In this document: positions 1-9,176 of the stretch, one piece after another
Numbering within the stretch: position 1 is the first letter of the stretch
How the letters are laid out: every line of letters begins with the position of its first letter
Assembly (NCBI GenBank): GCA_014885115.2
Contig: WKLE02001075.1
Coordinates: 1 to 20,740 of the forward strand
DNA: 20,740 bases
Direction: 5' to 3'
From: Asterionellopsis glacialis
Lineage: Eukaryota > Bacillariophyta > Plagiogrammaphyceae > Rhaphoneidales > Asterionellopsidaceae
The notes under the pieces: generated by a model
Databases searched by the model: none
Told to the model about the DNA's origin: nothing
What the model saw: only the letters and a program-made list of their open reading frames with translations
Made by a program: the position numbers and the translations under genes

Positions 1-14
1 ACTGCTGGCTTCCG

Positions 15-368
15 TTAAAAACTATCGTATGTGGGCCAATTTTGAATATCAGCCTGTCCCAAAAGTATCGAAGCATTCTCGTATTCTTCAGAGCATCGCA
101 AGAATATTGTAGCGGGATTTTCTCGTGCAATTTGTTCGTATTGTGCTTCCGTGGCCTTACAATCCTCTCTGATTTCCGATGTGAATTTTGAGAGACATAC
201 AATCCCATCGGGATGTTCGGGTAAAGGTTGTGCTGCAAGATCCACAATTTCCTGAAGTTGTTCATACATGCTGAATTCTTTCACCATAAATTCCTCCCCA
301 GAACCACCATTATTCCCAACATTCAATCGACTGTTTCTACGACTACTACTGTGCGGTGGCCGTGGCAA
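15..368 (-). CDS. Thioredoxin-like domain protein, partial (3' end of gene, first catalytic Cys absent)
   Basis: The open frame reads as a thioredoxin-fold segment. It has a KFTSEIREDCKATEAQYEQI stretch where thioredoxins have WCxxCK, then ENPATIFLRC (central strand) and QNWPTYDSF with the conserved cis-proline region. Only the second active-site cysteine position (DCK) is kept, so a normal dithiol oxidoreductase is unlikely. The frame has no ATG at its 5' end: it opens just after two TGA codons, and the first in-frame ATG is at 285-287. The start could be that ATG or an upstream exon. The stop at 15-17 falls right after the cis-Pro motif, so the last strand and helix of the fold (about 25 residues) are missing. 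That suggests an unrecognised 3' intron, truncation or decay. Family assignment is by eye. Confidence 0.5.
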   Translation of the reverse strand: MPRPPHSSSRRNSRLNVGNNGGSGEEFMVKEFSMYEQLQEIVDLAAQPLPEHPDGIVCLSKFTSEIREDCKATEAQYEQIARENPATIFLRCSEEYENASILLGQADIQNWPTYDSF

Positions 369-832
369 TCATCATGGACACAGAAGATTATCTGTAAAAA
401 GAGTACTGTACTACGTTTCTTATGCTTTTGGTCTCTTCTTGTCCTGTCACACCCCGGCCTTTCAATGTCGTGTCTCGTCTACATTATAGTCTGTGTTTTT
501 GAACAGCATTGCTAGGGCGGATGAATGCAGAATGTGAGAACAAGGAGTCTCATAATCGCGCTGGGACGGAATCGACGATAAGGAGTGCTAGAGCTATTAC
601 ACCAATCCATTCGCCGCCCTCAAGACAAGATGTCACTCCTTGCGTTTTTCAACCCAAATAATCCCAGATGAAGTTCCCGACATTTTCTGGTACAGTCAGT
701 TCTTGTACCTGGTATAATAATACGTTAAAGTTGAACACATAATGGATTGTGATTGGTTAACGGTTAACGGTTGAACTTATTTCAACTTAAAGCATTTTGA
801 TTCATACGATGGGACAGGTTGGCCAAAAATAA

Positions 833-840
833 GGCGCGCC
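833..840. promoter_or_regulatory. Possible E2F-like site (GGCGCGCC)
   Basis: A self-complementary GGCGCGCC is followed by AATTTTG, so the minus strand reads ATTGGCGC, one base from the E2F consensus TTTGGCGC. It lies about 250 bp upstream of the histone-chaperone ATG. S-phase control would suit such a gene, but this is inference from one short motif. Confidence 0.25.
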
Positions 841-1037
841 AATTTTGAAATTATTTCTCATTTGCTGGGACTTTTCGACCTTGGGCAATGTTTGATCTCA
901 ACAATTGTGTGGCGTTCGAACAGAATATAGCATCACAACACAAAGTTACTCCCTCCCGCTCTCTGTCCATCTCTTTTTGATACACTGCTTGTTCTCTTTT
1001 CCATTCTTCATTCTATCTACATCAAAAAAGTTTATAC

Positions 1038-1046
1038 TATAAAATA
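1038..1046 (+). promoter_or_regulatory. TATA-like element upstream of the Rtt106-like gene
   Basis: TATAAAATA lies 47 bp before the first in-frame ATG (1093). If it is the core promoter the leader would be very short for the 1093 start and about 90 nt for the 1162 start. Confidence 0.35.
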
Positions 1047-1092
1047 TAGTTGATTGTACAAGAAGTTGTTAGAAAATACAGTACAGTACGTA

Positions 1093-2787
1093 ATGTGCCC
1101 TGATCCTACAACATTGGTCCATTCCAACGAACCAGACAAGAAAAACAAGACCATTGCAACCATGGAAACAATACAACTTCATAAACCAGATTTAATAGAG
1201 TGTGATGCATCTGATCTTGCACATTATTTATTACAACATCGATTTCAAAATGATGCCATGGCAACAGCATCATTTTTACTTGAATGCACATCGACTCTTC
1301 CAAATGCAGAAGAAATTTCAGCACAACTTCTTGGAGGCGATGGTGATGAAGATGATGATAATGGTGGCGTTGATGAGGTTGAGGGTGAGGATAGTGAAAA
1401 CGAAGTAGAACAGGTGGAGGCCGAAGTAGAAGAGGAGGAGGAAGAAAGAAAGGATGTTTTTGACAACATGGGTGATGCATTGATCGAACCAACTGTAGTT
1501 TCGTTTATCAACCCCCGAGGAAAACTAACAATGACACTTTATGAAAATGGTTTACATTGTAAAAATGCCAAGGATGATGTATTAGTGATTCCTGCAGAAT
1601 CTGTAGAACGGGTGGTAACCTTTCCAAAGCCAGAAGATTGTCGTCGTACAACATCCAAGAATAAGAATAGTAAAATAGCTGGTGATATGGTCTTACTCTG
1701 TTTGAAAGAATCAAAGGACGACGATACGCAACCACAACAACACAATATTATCACTTTCAAAAATAAAACAATGAAACAAGTATGTTTCCAACTACCCAAT
1801 GACCCACCAAAGGTGCTTGCACAAAGTACAAAAGAACAAGACGAAGAGATGAATAGCAATAGTGGTAGTGATTGGATGGAATTACTTGTTACTGCATGTG
1901 ATTTGGATCCACAACGTGATGTTGCACGAGTCTATAATCCTACAATCCCACGTACACAGCGTAGTGGATATACATTTGAATCCTTCAATGAGAGCAGTAC
2001 CAGTACAACTACAGGTGGTATGCCTTTCGTCAAATGTTACAAAGGTGTTCAAGATGGTGCATTATTTCCTATGGAAGAAGGTCTTTTATTCTTTAAACCA
2101 CCGTTATATTTACATCGTTCTAAAATGCATTCGATAGCATGTGGAAGAGGTTCAGGTGGATCTCGGTATGTTGATATGGTTGTGACATACGATAAAGATG
2201 ATACGAAAAACAAGAAGGGGGGCGATGATGGTGATGACGATTCAAACGAAGAATTAGAATTTTCAAACATTCATCGGGATGAATTACGTGTATTGAATGA
2301 TTATATTCATAAAATTTTAATTCCAGCCATGACTCGTGAAGTGAATAATAATCACAACGACAACAAAAATGCACAAAATAATACAGAGAACAGTAATAAT
2401 GATGATGATGAACATACTGATGATGGTGATACAGAAGTCACTTCTACAGCATCACCTATAGCAGGGAAAAGATCGAGCAAACGGAAGGCATCTAAAGCTG
2501 CAAGAGAGGCAACTCGTGCAGAATTGGGATCTCCATCACAGGATGCAGATTCTGATGGAGATGAGGACGACGATGAAGAAGAAAAATGGGAATCATCCGA
2601 TGAGGATTCGATTTCTCATGATGACATGTCGTTGAGTGGGGTCAACGAAGAACCCATTGATGAGGATTCCGACGACGAGGAGGACGAGGAGTATGCAGAA
2701 GCAGAAGCTGCATCTGAAACAGAAAGTGACGAAGATGATGATGATGATCAAGATGAACCAGCTGCAAAGAAAAGTCGTAAAAAATAA
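1093..2787 (+). CDS. Rtt106/SSRP1-like histone chaperone with tandem PH-like domains
   Basis: Predicted 564-residue acidic nuclear protein. A short N-terminal region is followed by an acidic stretch (about 84-120) and a first PH-like domain (about 127-270, with VSFINPRGKLTMTLYENGL and VERVVTFPKPED). A second PH-like domain (about 311-411) contains FVKCYKGVQDGALFPMEEGL, FFKPPLYLHRSKM and LEFSNIHRDEL. Those motifs are typical of the Rttp106-like middle domain shared by Rtt106 and SSRP1/Pob3, which bind histone H3-H4 during nucleosome assembly. The C-terminal about 140 residues are low-complexity Asp/Glu with a basic KRSSKRKASK patch and a terminal KKSRKK, likely nuclear localisation signals. 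The SSRP1 N-terminal domain and HMG box are not seen, which favours an Rtt106-type protein over a full FACT subunit. The ATG at 1162 (ACCATGG context) is an alternative start. The stop is 13 bp from the stop of the convergent gene. Confidence 0.75.
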   Translation: MCPDPTTLVHSNEPDKKNKTIATMETIQLHKPDLIECDASDLAHYLLQHRFQNDAMATASFLLECTSTLPNAEEISAQLLGGDGDEDDDNGGVDEVEGEDSENEVEQVEAEVEEEEEERKDVFDNMGDALIEPTVVSFINPRGKLTMTLYENGLHCKNAKDDVLVIPAESVERVVTFPKPEDCRRTTSKNKNSKIAGDMVLLCLKESKDDDTQPQQHNIITFKNKTMKQVCFQLPNDPPKVLAQSTKEQDEEMNSNSGSDWMELLVTACDLDPQRDVARVYNPTIPRTQRSGYTFESFNESSTSTTTGGMPFVKCYKGVQDGALFPMEEGLLFFKPPLYLHRSKMHSIACGRGSGGSRYVDMVVTYDKDDTKNKKGGDDGDDDSNEELEFSNIHRDELRVLNDYIHKILIPAMTREVNNNHNDNKNAQNNTENSNNDDDEHTDDGDTEVTSTASPIAGKRSSKRKASKAAREATRAELGSPSQDADSDGDEDDDEEEKWESSDEDSISHDDMSLSGVNEEPIDEDSDDEEDEEYAEAEAASETESDEDDDDDQDEPAAKKSRKK

Positions 2788-2800
2788 ATGTTGGGCTGCT

Positions 2801-5800
2801 TCATATTTTCTGCTTTTTACTTTGTATTTCAAGTGCGTTTAGTGTGTCCCAGTTCTTTTGTGTGGAACTTTCGACAGAAAAACAGTCAACCAGATTGAGT
2901 TTCAAAGGGAAAAGTGAATAGCTTGTGATATCCATAGTGATGGCATCTGATTCTTCGTGGGACCTTCTGGAAACTACCTCAAGTTGAGTTTGATTTAGAT
3001 GGAAGGTACCATCTGCTAATGGTTTGCATCGACAAAAGAAATTCAAAGACCGATTCGGATCCCTTGAGCGCCGGCAGTGCCATTGGAGTACATACTCTGC
3101 TCTGGCTTCTGGTGTCAGTAAACTCAAGATATCGTTTTCATTCAAAGGTCGTGCTTTCTCCTTACTGGATAGATGAGGGAGATTCGTTCGCATCTGTCTT
3201 GCAAGACTTTGTGCCTCTAAGACTGCATGTTTTATGTATGACTTGGGTGGCACTCCCTTTGAAAAGGTAACCCCACCATCAATTTTCCAAGCTCCCTCCT
3301 CGACAGCTCGTACGTCGAGACTTCCTCCTAATAAAGTTAATGCTGCCTCTCGCTCCGCATATAACTTTGCTTGTCCAGTCCCATCATCTAGAATACCACT
3401 ACATTCCCACTTCACAACAGCAAGTTCTATTGGACAGTCATTTGGACAACGAAGACATGTTTTTTGAATACGACTAATTTCTTTCCTCTTCCCATTTTGC
3501 GGTGGCAGTTGTTCTTGTTTTCGTTGGTGCTGCTGCTGCTGCTGCTGCGATATAGAACCAGTTGAGGAATGGTTGATTGGAAGTGGTCGAGACCAAAAAC
3601 TTTCCTGTTCCGCCAATGAGACACTGGCCACGACTCCAGTGACATTAAGGCTCTTCCCTTCACCAATCTTACGAGTACCCCGCTTGTCTGAAAGAGCTCT
3701 GAAACACCTTGAGCACTCGGCTTGTGCACGACAATAGGTAAGTGTCAATATTCTTGCATTTGGTACCATTTGTACTAGTGACGGTTCTACCGCAGACTTG
3801 GACTGATTTTTGATACCACAACATACCCTTTCGATCATGCTAGATATTGTGCTAATGGGAAAAGATTCAAGATTTGGACATGAACAAAGTTCACCAAATA
3901 CCAGATGGTCCGGATTGTTTTTTCTCGTACTCAAAAGGGGGTGTATTATTTGTCTAGATGGCCGACGGTCTAGCATACCAGGAAGGAATTTACTTCCACC
4001 AATGTAATGGAAAGCCCCGTGCGCCGTTGTCTTCTGTTTTACAACCTGCTTGCCAATTCTCTTTTGGGTTACACTTGCACAAAGAGCTCGTAAATTTTCC
4101 AATCCAACTCTGATGCGGACATATCCTTGTTCGCTCTGATGGATCGAAGTCAGCGGAATTTGCACCCGTACCTTACAAAGCTGAGGAAAATCATTGGTGT
4201 CTCTGTTGTGGTTCTTTTGAAACTCGTCCCATCCACCTGCGAGAAGAGCCGCAGATTGACGAGAATCAGCAATCGACCACCATGCTGTAGCAAGGCTTAC
4301 TTGATCGTCTACACCAATTGACCGTGACATTCCAGTCAATTCTTCTATACTTTGTTGTACTTTCTTTCGTTTTTCAAAAGGAACAGGAACTGAAAGTTTA
4401 AATTCAACAGTTTGCAAAGTTGTTGTATTTTTTGATCCCGAGTCACTATCATCTGATAATGTCACTAAACAATCATTGTAGTAGTCTCCACGAATCTTTG
4501 CAAACTTGAAGCGTAGGCGAGTAAGCATTCCAACCATACCTTTCATTGAATTATTCAATGAAGTATTCTCTTTCTGGGATCCAAAAAAGGAAGATTGTAG
4601 GCATTCCCGTATGCTAAGTAACGTCGTCGAGGAACTTTGGATCTTTTCAATTGGTGACGTGCTCTTGGCAGGCCGCTCGTGGATGACTTGAAAAGATCTG
4701 CACCGCAGCTGGACCGAGACAAGGAAAAGTTTTTCGCAACTTTGAAAGAAGGAGCAAGACCCTTTTACCTGTGCCCCAATTCTATGAGGTTTCAATGATT
4801 CTGTATAGGGTAGCTGAATTTCTCTCATTTCATCCTCGGGAGGCATATCGGGTAACTCCGATGCCCCCCTCACTGCACCCAGACAAATGCAAGACACAAT
4901 GATACTCTCAATTTCAACAATAGCAAAGCATCCGTCCTGCTGCAAAGGAAAGGACTTTCCTTCTTTGTTCGTCTGAGTAGAAGAAACTTCACAGATGGGT
5001 ATTGCACACAATCCATCACAAATTGACGAACATTGGCAATTATTAAAATCTGGGGTCAAAAGTCCACCAGTACAAAGTCGAAAGTTGTTCGAGACGTTAT
5101 CTTCGTTCAAGTCGGAACCAATCATTTCATTGACAAAAGAGCCTTTCGATAAATGAATCGAAGACGACCAGCCTCCAGGGATATTGCTTCCGTTCTGAAG
5201 TTCACAGTCCTGGCTCTGATTTCGAACTCTTTTTGCAGGTTTCAAAAAATGCGTAACTTCTTTATACATTTTCTTTACACATGTAGAACGTATCTTATCC
5301 AGTCCAATGACAGCTGGCAACGTGCTTGATTCAAAGCAGCAAGGTTCACAACCCTCTGTGTTAACATCCATCACATCAAAATCATGATGTCCGTGATCAA
5401 AAAATTCTGCATAAGGGTCACGTTGTTTGGTTTTTCGTTTCTTCTTCTTTTTCTTCGCCGTCGCCGTTCCCTTGTTATGGACAGCATCCTTGGCTGTGCT
5501 ACAACTGTTCGTTTCAATAAGATTGTGTATGATTTCGTCCAATGATGGAAGCAGGGTACTCCAAGCTTTTTGTCCTTCAAAGTTTGCGAGGCATTCCTTA
5601 TACCACCTTTCCAAATAATCATAGAAAAGTAGACTTTTGTATGGTCGCAATATCCTTGAAAACAAATATGTTTCGCCTAGAGTCGGTGGGGAGGTGCTAG
5701 TATCCAACACTTCACTGGCACTTCGAGGTCGTTTTGTAGGTCTGTGGGCGATAGGTTGATCTGACTGTGACTCTTTTCTCCTCGTTGTTGTGGCTGTTGT

Positions 5801-7159
5801 TGTCTCGATTGCCTTATTAATCAGTGCCGTATATGCTACATCATCAGAACATTGGAGGATAGTAATAGTTGATCGTAGACATGCCCCATAGGCTGTTACA
5901 ATTTTATCTATCCCTGCTCCTGATGACAATAAGTGAACATTTACAGCACGTATGATGGTTCCGGGAACTAAGCCTAATGATTCACTTTGTGTCACTGGAT
6001 AATATGTTACATAAAGTGTTGCATGCTTTGTGGGTTGTAGCTGTGTTTGGTAATGTGGTATAAAGTCAATGGAATGAATAATCTTCGAGCCTTTCTTTCC
6101 CCCAAATGCATTTTGATATTGGATGCTGACTATTTCTCCTTGAAGCGAGGTGAGTGGTACGATTGTGGAAGGAAGTGGTGGAAAACACAATGCTGCACTA
6201 TTATTGGGTTGCCCTTGGTCACCTTGTAGTGCAGAATGTTTGTCCTTCCATGACACTGATTGAGCCTTGTCTACTACCAAAACATGAGACGGCGCTCGAA
6301 AGTGTAGTCTCTCGACAGTTTTCTTTGCCAGGGAGGACGGTACATGCCACCGTTGTTTCCGTGCATGTTCGAATGTAATAGAATCACCTGGGTGTATCCC
6401 TGTATGACATGCTAATGCTTCTTTACCTCGAAGTACAACTACTGCCGTCATTGGACCATTGTTGTTTATAGTAGAGTGATACGAGTGCTGCTCTTGCACT
6501 TCATCTTCATTACCTTCTCCTTTTTCCTTTTCATATATTTCAATCAAGGCAAAAGGATCAGAAGGTACAGCCGCAATAATTGGTGAAATAGCATCTACAA
6601 TGGCAGATACAGAAAAATAGTGTTTGCTTTTGTTGGTGTTTGATACCAATTGCTTTTGGTTTCTTTGGTGTGTATCATCTGTTGTACCTTCATTCTCACA
6701 ACATTCAATCTTGTTCAACTCGGATAAGGTAATAATGGTTTTGAGGTTGTCATTCTGACTATTTTGCTTTAGCTTGTTGTCGGAATTTTTCAAAGGAGAA
6801 ACATCAACTTTGATACCACCATGATGCAAATGAATGATGTTTTTTTCAGTACCTGAATAAACTATCTTTTGAGTAGAGTACAGTGTAAGGGTAACAAAAG
6901 TATTATAACGAGCCGCATCACAAACTATCTTTGTGAGACCTTGAGGGATCACCATAGAGTACTCCTCTTCAGAACTTGTACCTCCAACGACTTGAGAAAG
7001 TGTTTCCTCCTCGTCATGAGGATCGGATACCTCTTTTGGCAAAAAGAAGTATCCGGAATCTTTTCTTCTATTCGATTCTACGTTATCTGACAAATCAAGA
7101 CGGAATTCTACATGGCCTTGTAATGTCGGCAACCCTGGCTGCTCCTTTGGCTTGGCCAT
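2801..7159 (-). CDS. Candidate CTC1-like CST-complex subunit (multi-OB-fold, zinc-ribbon ssDNA-binding protein)
   Basis: A single 1,452-residue open frame beginning at the ATG at 7159-7157; the codon before it is TTG, preceded by a stop. The best-marked part is C-terminal: Cys1149-x2-Cys1152, then after a Gln-rich loop Cys1235-x2-Cys1238-x3-Cys1242, followed by VKWECSGILDDGTGQAKLYA and LTLLG. This is the layout of an OB fold with an inserted zinc ribbon, as in RPA1 DBD-C and CTC1. Near residue 397 VPGTIIRAVNVHL, followed by AYGACLRSTITIL, resembles an N-terminal CTC1 OB fold. A run of Lys/Arg near 570 is a probable nuclear localisation signal, and a second Cys cluster (CQCSSICDGLC) lies in the middle. 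CTC1 is the large subunit of CST (with STN1 and TEN1), which helps DNA polymerase alpha-primase fill in telomeric C-strands. Homology is judged by eye; another large OB-fold protein remains possible. Confidence 0.5.
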   Translation of the reverse strand: MAKPKEQPGLPTLQGHVEFRLDLSDNVESNRRKDSGYFFLPKEVSDPHDEEETLSQVVGGTSSEEEYSMVIPQGLTKIVCDAARYNTFVTLTLYSTQKIVYSGTEKNIIHLHHGGIKVDVSPLKNSDNKLKQNSQNDNLKTIITLSELNKIECCENEGTTDDTHQRNQKQLVSNTNKSKHYFSVSAIVDAISPIIAAVPSDPFALIEIYEKEKGEGNEDEVQEQHSYHSTINNNGPMTAVVVLRGKEALACHTGIHPGDSITFEHARKQRWHVPSSLAKKTVERLHFRAPSHVLVVDKAQSVSWKDKHSALQGDQGQPNNSAALCFPPLPSTIVPLTSLQGEIVSIQYQNAFGGKKGSKIIHSIDFIPHYQTQLQPTKHATLYVTYYPVTQSESLGLVPGTIIRAVNVHLLSSGAGIDKIVTAYGACLRSTITILQCSDDVAYTALINKAIETTTATTTRRKESQSDQPIAHRPTKRPRSASEVLDTSTSPPTLGETYLFSRILRPYKSLLFYDYLERWYKECLANFEGQKAWSTLLPSLDEIIHNLIETNSCSTAKDAVHNKGTATAKKKKKKRKTKQRDPYAEFFDHGHHDFDVMDVNTEGCEPCCFESSTLPAVIGLDKIRSTCVKKMYKEVTHFLKPAKRVRNQSQDCELQNGSNIPGGWSSSIHLSKGSFVNEMIGSDLNEDNVSNNFRLCTGGLLTPDFNNCQCSSICDGLCAIPICEVSSTQTNKEGKSFPLQQDGCFAIVEIESIIVSCICLGAVRGASELPDMPPEDEMREIQLPYTESLKPHRIGAQVKGSCSFFQSCEKLFLVSVQLRCRSFQVIHERPAKSTSPIEKIQSSSTTLLSIRECLQSSFFGSQKENTSLNNSMKGMVGMLTRLRFKFAKIRGDYYNDCLVTLSDDSDSGSKNTTTLQTVEFKLSVPVPFEKRKKVQQSIEELTGMSRSIGVDDQVSLATAWWSIADSRQSAALLAGGWDEFQKNHNRDTNDFPQLCKVRVQIPLTSIHQSEQGYVRIRVGLENLRALCASVTQKRIGKQVVKQKTTAHGAFHYIGGSKFLPGMLDRRPSRQIIHPLLSTRKNNPDHLVFGELCSCPNLESFPISTISSMIERVCCGIKNQSKSAVEPSLVQMVPNARILTLTYCRAQAECSRCFRALSDKRGTRKIGEGKSLNVTGVVASVSLAEQESFWSRPLPINHSSTGSISQQQQQQHQRKQEQLPPQNGKRKEISRIQKTCLRCPNDCPIELAVVKWECSGILDDGTGQAKLYAEREAALTLLGGSLDVRAVEEGAWKIDGGVTFSKGVPPKSYIKHAVLEAQSLARQMRTNLPHLSSKEKARPLNENDILSLLTPEARAEYVLQWHCRRSRDPNRSLNFFCRCKPLADGTFHLNQTQLEVVSRRSHEESDAITMDITSYSLFPLKLNLVDCFSVESSTQKNWDTLNALEIQSKKQKI
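3529..3549 (-). repeat. CAG trinucleotide tract encoding a Gln run
   Basis: A CTG repeat on the + strand encodes six consecutive Gln, part of a Gln-rich loop between the two halves of the putative zinc ribbon. Such tracts are prone to length polymorphism. Confidence 0.8.
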
Positions 7160-7791
7160 CAATCATGTCCATGGCGGCAGTGCTACTCTGGGCTGCTTCA
7201 ATGCGGCGGTGGCAAGTCTTCGGTGCGTTTTTGTGCTTTTGGGTTGGCGGAGGAGTCTCCTAAAAGCTCTATCCCTAAAGTTCCAAGTGTTGATGGATGT
7301 TACACTCAGTCGGGAAATGCAAAACACCTCTTGAGGTCCATAAATTTGTAGCGCACGGGAGTGTTGATATCATTTCGCCCGACTGATGCAACCTCAAGTC
7401 AAATTTGATATAATTTAGGTATTTATAATCTAAACTATTAAAACAAATAAAATTTTCTTAATGTATTATTTTTTGAAAGCATCACTATCAAGAAATAGCG
7501 TTCATCAAATTTGAAGAAAACCGAAAGTTCGATAAATTCTTTAGCATATACCTAAATTTTCATCTCTGGGCGTTTTAGCAACCAAACGTTGAATACAAGA
7601 GTCAACAGAAACACAGCAACATCCGTCCATGGAAAATAGCTAACCCACAGTCAGAGAAACAAAAGATACCGAAATTCGCGGTGGGTAGGTTCTTTTAAAA
7701 TCCAAATTTGACGCTTGAAAACGAAAATACATCACCACCAAACATTTACAAAGTTGTGCAAAATAAATCTCCTTCCTCCACTTTTTAGAAT
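7160..7791. other. Divergent intergenic region (CTC1-like / dephospho-CoA kinase)
   Basis: About 630 bp serving as upstream region for two divergent genes. The centre (about 7405-7560) is strongly AT-rich. CTTGAGGT at about 7327 and ACCTCAAG at about 7391 form a small spaced inverted repeat. No ORF, RNA gene or clear TATA box can be supported. Confidence 0.5.
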
Positions 7792-9012
7792 ATGACTTCC
7801 TTAGTGTTGGGAAAAATTGCAACTTTATTTGAAACAGATGAACCATCCATCAATGGGAAAGTATTACTTCAAGAAGTATTGTTGAGTATTTTTGTTTTAT
7901 TACCATTCGGATTGATTGTAGGTCATGGTACAATGCGTTTAGCATCTAAATGGACTATCGCAAGAGCAGATTTGGGTAATCTTGGTATTAAACTTTGTAT
8001 ATCTTCTGTTGTTGTTTTATGGGTATTAAATAGTGTTCAATGCCGTGCACTACAAAGTCCAACTGATGCATTATACATATGGGAATGGATTTCTGAATCA
8101 TGGGGACCACATTGTTACCTTCGAAAGGGTACATTGATTGTTACAATCCAAGTGTTACTTGTACGACTTGTATCCTTCAATTTAGGAGTCTTTCTAGGTG
8201 AATCCTTTCGTCCTATATCTCTTACGGGTGGTATTGCATGCGGAAAATCAACAGTTGCCAATATGCTACGCGACAATGGTGTTGTGATTGTTGATACAGA
8301 TAGGATTGCACATGAAATCCTTTTACCACCATGTGTTGCAAAAAGTGAAAGACAAGTTACGGTCCCATCTGATTCTGTGTATCATCCAATTGTAAAGAAA
8401 TTTGGACAAAGTATTTTAGAAGGTCATACGAAGGATGACACGACCATAGCATCGTATCAGGGAGGAGGAAAAGAGAATACCACGACTGAACCACGAATTG
8501 ATCGGAGAAAACTTGGAGAAGTTATTTTTACAGATAGGTCTAAACGACATGCTTTGAATTCATTGACACATCCAAGAATTATGAAAGTGATGATTAAGAG
8601 TATTTTGAAACATTCCTTTACATTACAGAATGTGATTGTTTGTGCAGATGTACCACTCCTGTATGAAAGTGGTGCACTTGTTTACCTTTTTGCGTTAGTC
8701 ATTGTAGTGGCGATATCACCAGAATTACAATTGGAACGGCTCATGGGTCGTGACACCGATTTAACAGAACAACAATGCCGAGATCGTATCAAATCGCAAA
8801 TGGATATAAATCGGAAAGCTAGATTATCCAATTTTGTTCTTTGGAACGAAGGGACGCAACGAGATCTTGAACGAGATATAGATACTGTACAAGAACAAGT
8901 GCAAAAGCGTCTTTTTGGGTATTGCCATTTAGCGACTCTAATTTGCACAATGACGTTGCTAACATTGGCAAGTCGTTTAAATGCAATCACCGAAGAACAA
9001 GGGGGGAAGTAG
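7792..9012 (+). CDS. coaE: Dephospho-CoA kinase with N-terminal membrane domain
   Basis: 406 residues. The kinase part (about 141-375) has the P-loop LTGGIACGKST (146-154), VDTDRIAHEI (168-176), a conserved THPRI (259-263), CADVPLLYESG (284-294), an LERLMGRD lid region, and SQMDINRKARLSNFVLWNEG (336-354). These are hallmarks of the CoaE/CAB5/DCAKD family, which phosphorylates the 3'-hydroxyl of dephospho-CoA in the last step of CoA synthesis. The first ~140 residues are unusual: three hydrophobic segments (about 24-46, 63-83, 113-136) run straight into the P-loop strand. A further hydrophobic stretch sits at about 378-394, a position where some eukaryotic homologues have a C-terminal membrane anchor. 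The enzyme is therefore predicted to be membrane-embedded; which membrane is unknown. A plain ATG start is used and no intron is needed. Confidence 0.88.
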   Translation: MTSLVLGKIATLFETDEPSINGKVLLQEVLLSIFVLLPFGLIVGHGTMRLASKWTIARADLGNLGIKLCISSVVVLWVLNSVQCRALQSPTDALYIWEWISESWGPHCYLRKGTLIVTIQVLLVRLVSFNLGVFLGESFRPISLTGGIACGKSTVANMLRDNGVVIVDTDRIAHEILLPPCVAKSERQVTVPSDSVYHPIVKKFGQSILEGHTKDDTTIASYQGGGKENTTTEPRIDRRKLGEVIFTDRSKRHALNSLTHPRIMKVMIKSILKHSFTLQNVIVCADVPLLYESGALVYLFALVIVVAISPELQLERLMGRDTDLTEQQCRDRIKSQMDINRKARLSNFVLWNEGTQRDLERDIDTVQEQVQKRLFGYCHLATLICTMTLLTLASRLNAITEEQGGK

Positions 9013-9176
9013 AAAAGCTGCATTTTATCATCGAATAGTAGTGATAAAATTAATATATGTATTTGCTAAACTTTTCCATCCTGCACTAGTTGTATCACTC
9101 CACGTACTGTGACTAACTTTCCACAATTTCCTTTGCTTCCGACAATAACACTCCCTCGCAAAAGGTAAGATACCAG
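9013..9176. other. Short convergent intergenic spacer
   Basis: 164 bp between the stop of the dephospho-CoA kinase and the stop of the GTPase gene. Both 3' untranslated regions must fit here, so transcripts probably overlap. AT-rich at its left end; nothing else is seen. Confidence 0.6.

Larger units (their letters stand above)
369..1092. other. Divergent intergenic region between the thioredoxin-like and Rtt106-like genes
   Basis: No convincing ORF is seen. It holds a short GGTTAAC repeat run near 755-772, a small GTTGAA/TTCAAC inverted repeat just after it, the GGCGCGCC site at 833-840 and a TATA-like sequence at 1038-1046. The last two are listed separately. The left part may contain an unresolved 5' exon of the minus-strand thioredoxin-like gene. 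Confidence 0.5.

Noticed and set aside
1106..1511. Minus-strand His-, Pro- and Ser-rich ORFs opposite the histone-chaperone gene
   Set aside because: They are antisense shadows of GAT/GAA-rich acidic codons.
1093..2787. Full FACT subunit SSRP1/Pob3
   Set aside because: The tandem PH region is shared, but the SSRP1 N-terminal domain and C-terminal HMG box are not seen, so an Rtt106-type chaperone is the safer call.
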